DNA of 31,492 bases from Purshia tridentata (taxonomy: Eukaryota > Streptophyta > Magnoliopsida > Rosales > Rosaceae), in NCBI GenBank assembly GCA_003254885.1, contig QANT01009191.1:1-31492 (forward strand). Direction: 5' to 3'. Below, one piece after another: positions 1 to 10,141 of this stretch. The notes under the pieces are model-generated. The model ran no database searches and was not told where the DNA came from. It was given only the letters and a program-made list of their open reading frames with translations. A program made the position numbers and the translations under genes. The first letter of the stretch is position 1. The number at the start of each line of letters is the position of its first letter.

Positions 1-1000
1 TAAAAATTGTATTACCATTTGTTATTATTACCAAAAGATTTTCTAATTAGTTAATTTTTTCATAAAAAGTGATATAAAAAATGAGTGATTCCGATCATTA
101 AACTACACTGCATAAAAGATAAGATAAAAAGATGGAAAGAGAAAAATATATAGCATTTCTCTTTAATTATGTATTTAACACACACACTGCTTGAGCTGTT
201 GAGCATCAGCGGCTTAATCAGACACCATAATATAAAATTAATCAGTGTGGTAGCCATGTGCAGAACACTTAAGTCCACATCTACTAAGCTAATGCACACA
301 TGACACGTTATAAAAGTCTAAGCAGTGTGACTGATTGATTTATTTCTCTATCTTCTTCACTTCTTATCTCTCTTAGTGGCCTAGACACTACATTACATTT
401 AGAAAAAAATAGGCCTAAAATATGGGAAAAGGGTGTGTGGGATTGGGATACATACATTTTTTGACCTTAAGAGATTATAAGTGACTTTTTCAAATGAACC
501 CTTGTTTTGGATAAACAACCTTTGAAAGAACCTCAAAAAGACTTTTAGGACCAAAAAGGAACAACTTTTGAAGTAAAACTAAAGAGCCCTAATATGATGA
601 GTGCTTTTTGGTCTGACACTGACAGTTAAATCTCAAAAGAGAAAGAATGGGCATTAAATCATATAGTGTGTGTGTATATATATATATATGTATATTTTTT
701 TTTAACTAAGATGATTCAAAACCCTGAGATAGATCCCCCTGCATTTGAGTCTTACATTGAATCAGACATTACAAAAAGTTCCAAATCCAAAAAGAAAATA
801 ATTTTATGTAAAACATATAGTATATGGATTCCAAAATACGTAGGACTCTCATTCATTTTGAGCACAAATGCTTCAACACCCATCATTCCTAGTTATTATT
901 CTAAAAGCACTTAAAATTTTAACCAAAACCATATAAAACCCAAGAGAGAGAAAAAGAAGATGAAGAAGAAGAAGAAAAATTGGAGAAGAAATGGTAGAAA
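1..1000. other. Intergenic, no gene seen
   Basis: The region is AT-rich. A GT/TA microsatellite lies at about 665-692. The open frames present have no recognisable protein features. Confidence 0.7.
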
Positions 1001-1009
1001 ATTTGGTTG

Positions 1010-1440
1010 GTTGGGGCTGCAAGGAAAAATATGATCTTTAGCTTACCTTTAATTTGTCAAGTGCAAATCAATCTTCCAAAGCACATCAGTTCTTCTTCCA
1101 GCTTCCATTGCTGCAATAAACCAGAAACACCAGATAGAGCAGATATGCCTGATCACCTGGATGACTTAAAGAGCAGAAGCAGTGTGAAGCTATTAACTTT
1201 GTGAGAGAGAGAGAGAGAGAGAGAGAGTAGAATGGGGTTTGTTTTTGGGTTGTTGAAGGAGAGAATATTGGGGGTTGGCATTAAATATAGAGAGGAATGG
1301 GTGATTTTTAGAGATACATTACTTCTTACTACAGATGAAAGACAGGGACATTGATGGAAGTGTAAGCTAGCTTTTTGATAGAGAGAGAGAGAGAGAGAGA
1401 GGCTCCTCTCCAGTTTTTGGACTCCTCCCAACTCCATCTT
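1010..1440 (-). other. Possible transcript leader or non-coding RNA, minus strand
   Basis: Read on the minus strand this stretch has a TATATTTA box near 1285-1293, CT microsatellites (1381-1401 and 1203-1227), a less AT-rich segment, and an exon-like end at AAATTAAAG|GTAAGC near 1045. The first ATG after the CT tract gives only a peptide of about 19 residues. I checked for common plant microRNA sequences from memory and saw none. It may be a 5' UTR exon of a gene beyond the window or an unconserved RNA. Confidence 0.25.
1203..1227. repeat. GA microsatellite
   Basis: About 12 GA units. A second GA run lies at 1381-1401. Confidence 0.95.
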
Positions 1441-1810
1441 AACCGTCCATTAGATGTGAGAGCTTGTTTGGTTTTAACGGTCAAGATGACTTGATGTTAG
1501 TGGGTCCAAAGAGGACTAGGGAGGGTCTAGTCTAGGAAAAGTGGGTAGCGCCGATTTCTAATTTCAAAAACCGATAAATCGGATCCATAAACTGCGATTT
1601 GCAAAGTTAAAAAACCAAATGAGGCTGCCAGAGATGCTCGGTTAGCACTCAAAAGTCAAAGATGTGACGCCTTGAATAGCTTATTGATTGGATTCTATAA
1701 TTCGGTGGTTCATAAATACAAAATTTCGCTCAAATATCAATATCAGTAAAAATTAGGGTGTTTTTTTTTAAAGCCCATTTAAAAAAATTTGTTGTTTATC
1801 CGGCCCACCC

Positions 1811-1901
1811 GCTACAGTGAATTACTGTAGCGGCCACTTTTTAAAAAACTTGTGCTACAGTAACGGTATTACTATAGCGGCGTTACTGTAGCGTGCTACA
1901 G
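1811..1901. repeat. Cluster of GCTACAGT / ACTGTAGC palindromes
   Basis: GCTACAGT at 1811-1818 pairs with ACTGTAGC at 1824-1831. Further pairs are GCTACAGT at 1854-1861 with ACTATAGC at 1871-1878, and ACTGTAGC at 1885-1892 with GCTACAGT at 1894-1901. They lie just before the hairpin array and share its ACTGT/ACAGT core. Confidence 0.8.
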
Positions 1902-1912
1902 TACTTTTGAAA

Positions 1913-2211
1913 ATTATTACTGTCCAACAGTAACAATTCTTACTTTGCAAAAAACTTAAAAATAAAGCAACTTATACAAATCTTATATTTTTGTGTGTGT
2001 ATAAACACATCAAAAATAGCATAAAAGCTTTTTTTTTTTCCATATCTAAAAAATTATTACTATTGAACAGTAACAATTATCTTATTATTATTGTCGAGCA
2101 GTAACAATCACTTATTGTTACTGTTAGACAGTGACAAACACCTTATTGTTACTGTCAAGTAGTAACAATTATTTTATTATTACTTTCAAACCGTAACAAT
2201 CATCTGACAGA
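1913..2211. repeat. Array of about 30-bp self-complementary repeats
   Basis: Units of the form TTATTGTTACTGT, 3-5 bases, ACAGTAACAATCA start near 1913, 2053, 2083, 2113, 2144 and 2176. The last five are in tandem at 30-32 bp spacing. Each unit can fold on itself. Units are diverged, with substitutions often affecting one arm. Confidence 0.85.
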
Positions 2212-2499
2212 ATGAACTAAAAAACCCAAAATAAAAACGAGACCTTTATTACTTAGATATGCCAATTCCACAGAGAAGGTGGTATGCAATAGCAGATTGA
2301 GCCAACTTTGGAAAGCAGCCCTCCCAATATATTTAATCAAATTAAATTACTCAAAAAGTACTCAAATTAAAAAAAGATCAGCTCAAACCATGCAGTACCC
2401 TTGCAATTACAAGCTTTACAGCAAACCAATTGAAACAACTTTTAATTACATTAAAATACCAGAAAAATAAGGGAAAAAAATACAATAATTAATTAAGAA

Positions 2500-2930
2500 T
2501 TGCAGTAGTAAACAAGGGCGTTAACGACAAAGAGGGCATTACTAGCCAACCTAGCAACAGTAAGAATACCCTTCTTGATGGTAGCCTTGACGGCGGCGCT
2601 TATCTTTACCCTTCACGCAGTACTTTTTGAGCGAAGTTTGGATCTCCCTTTACCATGCTTTTGCGGGAATGAGCTATGAGCTCTTGCACTTTTACGCGTC
2701 GGTTGCCTTGGTTGGCATCAAGAATTTTAGCGGCGAATACAGATTGAGGAAAGAGAAATGAGAGAGGGAGTAGCAGAGAGACGAAGAGAGAGACGGAGTG
2801 AGAGACAGAGAAGGGATGAAAAGTTAAAAGTGGGCCGGAAGAAAATAAGGTGGAGTGGCTAGGAAATTCAATTAAATAGGTGGGTCTAAAGGGAAATAGG
2901 ATTCCAAAATTGGACTTTATAATCATTTAC
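2500..2930 (-). pseudogene. Possible small gene or gene fragment, unrecognised
   Basis: The minus strand has a GGCCCA motif, a CT-rich leader-like stretch (2740-2830) and then less AT-rich sequence. An open frame reads AAKILDANQGNRRVKVQELI onward and stops at 2606. A different frame then continues coding-like (AAVKATIKKGILTVARLA and on) to a stop near 2490. The change of frame could be an intron, a frameshift or chance. I do not recognise the protein and give no function. Confidence 0.25.
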
Positions 2931-2937
2931 TTTAAAA

Positions 2938-3050
2938 ATTATAGAAATTTTGAATGAAATTTTAAAAGATGTTTATTTAATTAATTATCTATTTATTTGA
3001 AAAAACTTAATTATATAGTGGATTTAATATAAGATTAAATCAATATAATG
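2938..3050. repeat. Fragment related to the inner TIR element at 10142-12149
   Basis: ATAGAAATTTTGAATGAAAT, then TGTTTATTTAAT and ATTATCTA, match the stretch starting near 10229 in order and spacing with a few changes. This indicates a dispersed family with at least two members in the window. Confidence 0.6.
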
Positions 3051-4396
3051 TGTGTTGTTGGACATTGTTACTTAAAAAGTGCTTACTAATTTTTTAAAGT
3101 TAACAATGTTATACTTATCACATTTTTATATTATAATTTTATATTATTTTATGTGGCAATCTATATAGCATTCATACAATGGATACTAAAAAAATAAAAA
3201 TGAAAACACTAAAAATAAGGAAATACCCTGCTAGTATAATAATGATACGTAGAATAATACAGTAAATATGATATAAAAATATGGTAATAATAACATTATT
3301 GTTTGAAATTTTATTGAGTATATATTTTTTGAGAAATTTAGGTTCAAGGTTTATGAGATATAATGAAAACATAATAAGAATTACATGGTCTTCCACCACT
3401 ACAACATTTAGCCAATCTGGTACAACACCTATACAGTTAAATAAATAATTACAAGCATGCAAGTGCACAATCAACAACTAGAATTGGAAATAACTAGAGA
3501 CCAAATTCTCAAGGCTTTACCTAAGACGGACCATCAAATGCAAAATCATCAACTTGACACTATGAACCGGAAAGCAACAGAAACAAGACAAAAAAACAAA
3601 ATTTACATTCAAAATGAGCTCAATCTCATGCCGAACTAATTTCTAATGATAGAACATGGAGGTATTGAAGGGTATAAACACATTCCTCCCGTTCGAGGCA
3701 CTTCCACCTTTAATCTTATATACGAGAATAAAAGCTGTAAACCTGTAAAACAAAACCCCTAAACTAGTAGGGACTGTGATTGGAATACACCATAGTAAAA
3801 CGAAAACAAAATAAAAAAACAAAAAATTGTAGCTAGCACCACAAGCAGCAACCACCAAGTGCGGCAGATTGAGGGTGCGAAGCCGTGACCACCAAGTGCG
3901 GCGGATTGAAGGCACGAAACAACGTCTTTCCTTTGTTGTTGTTGTCGCTACTCTATAACGCTGATCTCATGCCCCTCCGTTGATAATTCAACCTAGTGCG
4001 AACTGCCACTAAAATTTGAAGCCAAAAAAACTTTCTTATTGAAAGTTGGAAAAATTTTCACTTAAAGGGATGAGAGTATCTCATAAGTCATACCAAAACC
4101 ACAAAAATTTAGGTAGGAAAGGAATGGGCCCATGAGATACACAAGGGCCAGCTGCCCCTGGAAAACTTGGCTAAGAGAGGGATAATTGAGTAGAGAGAAA
4201 AGAGGTTTTTTTGTGGCGGTTAGGGTTTGATGGTGGTTTTCACTATAAAGGTTGAAATGTTACATTTAAATTGAGAGAGTTTTAAAAGTGAAAGTGAAAT
4301 GAAGAACTAATCCATCTCTCCATATATAAAGCCTTTGTAAATTGGGGATTGCAGATATGTACATTAAGTATATATATGCACTTAAAATATATATAT
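3051..4396. other. Intergenic, no gene; small tandem repeat inside
   Basis: A 37-bp unit starting ACCACCAAGTGCGGC occurs at 3851-3887 and again at 3888-3920. Otherwise there is AT-rich sequence without coding signs. Confidence 0.7.
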
Positions 4397-4819
4397 ACAG
4401 TAACCTTCTAATGAGGGATCCATCATCTAATGTTAAGTGAGGGATCCTTCATTTTGTGTTAAATGAGGGTACCCTTGTGGGGTCCACACTAGTTGTTTTG
4501 TGTCGATTCGAACAGTTTATTTTTAACATCTCTATTAATAGATTATTCTTGCAAAAAATTAGTCAAATCAAAAATCATTTGCCTATTTAACTTTGACCAA
4601 ACAAATGGACGGTTTCATAAAAAATATTTAGTTTGTCCATTTTTTTTATCATAGTTAGATAGGCAAATAGTTTCTGATTTGGCTAATTTTTTGCAAGCAA
4701 GATCTATGAATAGAGATCTAAAATATAAACGTTTGAATTTTTTAAAAAAACCTATGAGAGTGGGCTCCATGAGGTATCCTACAAATAGTGTTAAATGTAG
4801 AATCCTATAATAGAGAATT
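4397..4819. mobile_element. Foldback MITE-like element A
   Basis: This is an imperfect palindrome centred near 4620. The inner arms pair well (CTTGCAAAAAATTAGTCAAA against TTTGGCTAATTTTTTGCAAG), while the outer arms are diverged. It shares its arms with elements B and C. No coding capacity. Confidence 0.7.
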
Positions 4820-4820
4820 C

Positions 4821-4821
<1 letters not shown>

Positions 4822-4856
<35 letters not shown>
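4822..4856. repeat. AT dinucleotide microsatellite
   Basis: About 17 TA units separate foldback elements A and B. Shorter TA runs flank B and C, suggesting insertion into, or expansion of, TA sites. Confidence 0.95.
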
Positions 4857-4859
<3 letters not shown>

Positions 4860-5125
4860 CACTATTTGTAGGATACCTCATGGAACTTGCTTCCATAGTT
4901 TTTTTAAAAACTAGAACTGTTTATATTTTAAATCTCTATTCATAGATCTTGCTTGTAAAAAATTAGCCAAATCAAAAACCATTTGCCTATTTAACTTTGA
5001 TCAAAAGAATGGATAAACCAAATTTTTTTTATGAAACCGTCCATTTGTTAGGTCAAAGTTAAATAGACAAATGATTTTCAATTTGACTAATTTTGTAGAT
5101 CTCTATTAATAGATCTAATATATAT
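4857..5125. mobile_element. Foldback MITE-like element B, right end missing
   Basis: The left arm (ACTATTTGTAGGATACCTCA) is the inverted copy of the right arm of element A. The palindrome closes near 5020, but the right outer arm stops after AGATCTCTATTAATAGATCT. Confidence 0.65.
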
Positions 5126-5132
5126 ATATATA

Positions 5133-5483
5133 GGAGTTCTCCATTGTAGGATACCTTATGGAGCCTACTCCCATAGATTTCTTAATATTCCAAACCATCT
5201 ATTTTTTAGATCTCCATTAATAGATCATTTTAACAAAAAATTAGCCAAATCAGAAATCATTTGCTTATTTGATCAACAAATTGATGGTTTTATCAAAAAT
5301 TTTGGTTTGTATCAAAGTTAGATAAGTAAATGATTTTCGATTTGACTAATTTTTTGCTGGAATGATTTATTAATAGAGATCTAAAAGATAAATGGTTTGG
5401 ATTATTAAGAAACCTATGGGAGTGGACTCCATAAGGTATTCTACAAATAATTTTATTTGTAGAATCCTACAATGGAGAACTCC
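5133..5483. mobile_element. Foldback MITE-like element C, 351 bp
   Basis: This is the most complete copy. It starts GGAGTTCTCCATTGTAGGAT and ends with the inverse ATCCTACAATGGAGAACTCC. Complementary arms extend inward through AACCAT, AGATC and ATTAGCCAAAT stretches. It is flanked by TA-rich sequence on both sides. Confidence 0.8.
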
Positions 5484-7102
5484 TCTATATATATATATAC
5501 ATAATTGAATATGTATCATAATAATATTAATTAGAATATATAATATTATTACTATATATATACTTTAGTATATAAGTAGGGCTATCATGCATGATGAACA
5601 ATAATAATATTAAACTATTGAGATGAACAATAAACACATTATTTAAAGTCAAAAAGGAAAAAATTAAATATTCTCACAATGCTTGGCAATAATAAAACTT
5701 GTAATAAATATAAGAATATCATTATTTTATGAATTAGTTAACTAATAATATTATTATTATTTAAAGACAAGAAAAAGTAATTGAAATGAATAAAATGAAA
5801 GAGAAATATAGTATTACTTTGTGTGAAAACTTGTTTATGTAAAATTGTTTTGCTGGTGGAAAACTTGAGTAAAACTAGGGTTATATATATGAATTTTTAT
5901 TATTTTTAGTAAAAGTCACGAGTTTATACAAATCATTAGTTTTAATTTGAGAAAAATTTTCATATTTGTTATAAAATGTCTTAAAATTATAAAAAATATA
6001 AAACATAATGATCAAATGCAGAGTTTTAAAACTACAGGGACTAAATATATTTTTGGGGTAAACACAATGACCAAAATTGTTTTTTTTTCCAACTAAAAAT
6101 CCATAAAAAAACACTCTAATTAGTGTTTGCATTCTAATTAGTATTTGATGAGCACCTCATCCCAAGCAGCGAGCATAACAAAATCCTATGCGTGCACCAA
6201 TAAACGTTTGTAATTTTTTTTTTAAAGAGAAAATTGAATTTTATTAAGAATTAAAATTAATTAGACCTCCACATATTGAATATAATTTATAAGCCATGCG
6301 TAAGACCCACCTTCTAACCAAAGCAATATATCGCGTGAAGGCACAGGTGGTAGGGTAGCTGTTGATGGTGCCATGGTGGGTGGAATTGCTGTTATTATGT
6401 GTCTTTTTTTTTTGTAAAAAAAAATTTGGATTTCTAGGTTTGGATAGCATAAATTAGGGTATGGATAGAAACACTCATAAAATAAGTCTTAAAATATCAT
6501 GGAAACTCAAAAAGACCAAAATATCAATTAAAAATATGTCACATGCTATTTTTAGACGGATTTTTTAATGAAATTGCACGAATTTTATACATTGCAAAAA
6601 ATTATAAATTAAGATGGTAAATTGTTTCAATTTTTTCTTTACGTGGTATGTGAATCAAGTTCAAGAGTGACTATAGTGCAAAAAAGCTTAACTTTTTAAA
6701 AACCTAGGGAAAAAAAAAAAATATGATCATGAATACTCAATTATTCATTGATTGATAAATGGGAGATAATGAGCAAACATAATTTGAAAATTTTATTGCT
6801 ACTTGCTTTGTTGTGATGTGAGTAAAGGTAAGACTTAGAGCATGACATTTCTCAGTGGGTCACTGATCCCTTAGCCAAGATCACTCCTTTCTCTTCATCT
6901 TTTTCTTCTCCTACACTTGACGTGGACTAGCTTTAGAGAGATCACACTTGGGTTCTTAAGCTTCTAACCTAGATGAGAGTTCATCCTCTTTGTGGAGCCA
7001 AATATTCTTGAAGATGGACATAGAATACCCCATGAAAGTGTGCAATCTTGGGTTCTTCCCAAAATGTTCTTTAAGGGCAATTTCTCATCTTATATCTATT
7101 GA
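5484..7102. other. Intergenic, no gene seen
   Basis: The region is very AT-rich to about 6800, then moderately AT-rich. The short open frames have no recognisable features. Confidence 0.7.
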
Positions 7103-7425
7103 GTAAATAGTTATTTTGGTCCCCAAATTATTACGCTTGTATTAGTTTGGTCCCCAGATTTCTAATTTGGAAAATTAAGGACTCTGACTTTTTCAATTTT
7201 GTCAATTTACATATTTTTCATCCAAATTTAACGAGAAATGAAGAAGGAAAAAATGATATATTAGGAAAAAAAAGTAAGGTCTAAATTAAAGGAACCATTT
7301 TGCCTCAAAAAGGACTTACATAATGCTATAAAAACATAAATTTGAATAAAAAATGTATAAATTGATGAAAAAGTCAGAGTTTTTAGTTTTTCAAATTAGA
7401 AAACTGGGGATCAAAATGACTACCC
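7103..7425. mobile_element. Foldback MITE-like element, about 320 bp
   Basis: Long inverted arms are visible: GTCCCCAGATTTCTAATTTG on the left against CAAATTAGAAAACTGGGGAT on the right, with a shared CTCTGACTTTTTC block. The ends lie near TAGTTATTTTGGTCC and its inverse at 7406-7424. No coding capacity. Confidence 0.75.
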
Positions 7426-8429
7426 TATATCTATTTTTAGTTTTTAAGTCTCATCCAACCTAAGGATTCTAGGGTTAAGGAAAAATGGTTATTAAAATTG
7501 GAAAATCCACCATGCTTCCACACTTGATGTTTGTTTCTAGATTCACCCACTTTTCCCTTCAATATATTATGTTATTTTTTTATTTATCATTAAATTTTAT
7601 AATGTCATGTTCAAGATTTAGACATCCCTCATAGCTTTTCTTCTCATTTTTTTAATTTTTTTTTTTTTTTTTTTTTTTTTNTTTTTTTTTTTTGCTTATA
7701 TGTATGTGTGAGTGTGGGAAAATGTTGCATTACGTTGGATAGAGTGAGAGTGACCGAGTTATAGAGGAGGAAAAAACGGAGTAGGGCAGTGGCTTGGTGG
7801 CTGTGCTATTTAAGGGACCACCTCTCTTTCCTCTCTCATTCATTCCCATCATTGCTTGCTTCTTGGGTGCTTTTCTTGTTCCCACCACCATTCCTAAGTG
7901 GTTGAGTAGTGTGTGGCTGGCTGCTTCCATTTCCATTTTGTCCCCATTTTGGATTTTGAACCCTTCTCTTCCTACAACCACCACATTTTGCTACACAACA
8001 ATAAAACTTGGAAAAAAGTGAAGAATTCCAATCCCTCTCTCCCATCACTACCACCACATCACCTCTTGTCCTTATTATCTTAATCTTATTCCTTTGCACA
8101 TATTATGGGGGTGGGAGGCATAGAATAGTGGAATATAGCACAACTTCCTTCTTCTATTATATGATTGAAGAAATTTGGACCAGCCATGGCCCATGTGTGA
8201 CTAATTTGTTAACCCCATTCCATGGGACTTTGTTTCTTGAATAAATAATGTTTTGTGGTGTTAGTTTTGAACTTCAAGAGTGAGTGATTGGGTGCTTTTG
8301 TTGCTTGGCTCTACAATCAACATACGTTCTTGCGAAACTTCCTCCATGTCTTGAATCTTGATAGATTTGATTTTGATAGGTTTGTGTTGGTGGAAAAACA
8401 TTTAAATTTATTTTGCTAACTTCAAACGG
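7426..8429. other. Mostly intergenic; possible short transcription unit on the plus strand
   Basis: A T homopolymer with an N (7681) lies at about 7651-7693. Beyond it, a CTATTTAAG box (7806-7814), a CT-rich stretch and an AATAAATAATG poly(A)-like signal (8240-8250) could bound a small plus-strand transcript. The open frames there (7794-8021 and 8008-8244) are not recognisable, so I make no protein call. Confidence 0.3.
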
Positions 8430-8875
8430 GCTAATATTTAGCGAAATTATACATACCAAATACCCAAAAATCTTATTAATCCTCAATTTCAAAACTAATC
8501 TTTGTTGACTCTTTGGCCCAAAATTAGATAAAAATACCCTTGTAGTTGACATACTGTTGACACTCTATCAACACTCTATCAATCATATGTCAATTATGTA
8601 TCGACAATGTGTCGACCACCATGTGTCAACGATGTGCAGATTTTTTGTTGACTATACCATTTGTCTATCATGTGTCGACCATGTGTTAACTATTAAATTC
8701 TCAACACATAATCGACACATGGTCGACGGAGTGTTGATAGAGTGTCGACAGTTTGGTGATTACAAGGATATTTTTGTCTGATTTTGGGGCAAAGAATAAA
8801 AAAGATTAGTTTTGAAATTAAAGGTTAAAAATTATTTTTTGGGTATTAAAATGATATATTCAATAAAATTCCCCT
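8430..8875. mobile_element. Foldback element with about 145-bp arms and GTCGAC-rich core
   Basis: The left arm (8430-8576) and right arm (8729-8875) are inverted repeats. Innermost, CTGTTGACACTCTATCAACA pairs with TGTTGATAGAGTGTCGACAG. Further out, TTTCAAAACTAATCTTT and AAATACCCAAAAA have inverse partners. The core repeats CATGTGTCGAC-like words on both strands. The long arms suggest a Mutator-like MITE, but no target-site duplication was resolved. Confidence 0.8.
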
Positions 8876-9285
8876 ACTATTTAACAACGAAAAAAGAAAA
8901 AGGCTTTAATGTTCAATTTTGTATTAGAGATGACCAATCAAATTTAAGAGAATGGAAATAAACTTCAGAATAGATCTTCATGGACTTTTAATTCTACACT
9001 TCCTAATACTTCCAAAAACATTATTTGAACTACCAACAATGTATGGAACTGCATTACATTGCCAATTCAGTATGGCACTGTCATTTAAACCCAAAAAAAG
9101 AAAAAAAAAACAAACTCCAAACTCTTGAGCAACAAGAATGAAATGTGAGCTTGGGGAATAGACTGCCTAAAACCATCAGTTAATATGTAACAGAATGTAA
9201 ATAGTTTCTATGCCATAGATCACTATGCATGATCCAGCGGAATACACAGCTCAAAATAACCATTTTACCAGTTAAAACTATCTTC

Positions 9286-9339
9286 AACGCTTACATTTTA
9301 TTCCTGGCCAAAAAAAAAAAAAAACGCTTACATTTTATT
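9286..9339. mobile_element. Minimal poly(A) retro-insertion flanked by a 17-bp duplication
   Basis: AACGCTTACATTTTATT occurs at 9286-9302 and again at 9323-9339. Between them are only CCTGGCC and 13 As. This is what a severely 5'-truncated LINE or SINE insertion leaves behind. Confidence 0.75.
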
Positions 9340-10141
9340 GAGGTGGATCAGTAGTTTTCTTAGACCTGAAAATTAAATCATAAAGAGCAACTAGTCATCT
9401 TAACAGATATTCCATAGCTTACAAGAGGAGTAATTTAATTAAAGGAAAAGTACATGAAAATGACTTCAACTTTGATGGCGGAGCTAATTAGGATATCAAC
9501 TTAAAAAGTATATCTTCAGTGCATATACTTGACTTTTGTAGTAATTTAGGAATTTCCGTCAATTTAATACAAACGTCTATTATGTACAGGGGTAAAATTG
9601 TTAATTCACTCACAAATAAAAAATAATTATACAAAATAAATACCTCTATCTCTCTCTTTTTCTAACAAAAGACCCAACCACTACCACACTCTCCCCCCAC
9701 CATCTATCTTTCTCTTTCTTTACTACCTTTTTTTTTTTTTGGTGGGCAAACTCTGCTTTCCTACCTTAAATACCTTAAGTAAATAAAATCCAAAATTATT
9801 AACCAAAAACAAACAAAACCAAATTCAAAGATCCAAAATTTATTAGTTGATGATCTTTTGCTATACCCAATTCAAATAAAAATGAAAAAAGGCAAAGGCA
9901 TGTATTCCGATCCGGCAACAGTCTCAAGTGTCCATCAACTGTGGGTGCTCTTCTTTCTTCACTTGGATCTGAATTCAAGGTATGGATTCCATATATTGGA
10001 TCTTGGAGATGAGTTTAGGTTTCAGGAGCTGAGGTCAACAAGGCCATGAGGGCAAGGTGGAGGTTTCAAATGAAAGAGAGGACAAAGGTGGAGAACTTGG
10101 CGATGAGGGGTGGGACCAGCATGTTTGAATTGGTCAAGAGT

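Noticed and set aside
1010..1440. Known plant microRNA or tasiRNA precursor
   Set aside because: I compared with the common conserved families from memory (miR156 to miR408, TAS3) and saw no matching mature sequence.
3390..3420. CACTA transposon end
   Set aside because: CACTACAACA resembles a CACTA terminus, but no inverse partner or subterminal repeats were seen.
8557..8781. 74-codon plus-strand frame
   Set aside because: It is the repeated core of a foldback element.
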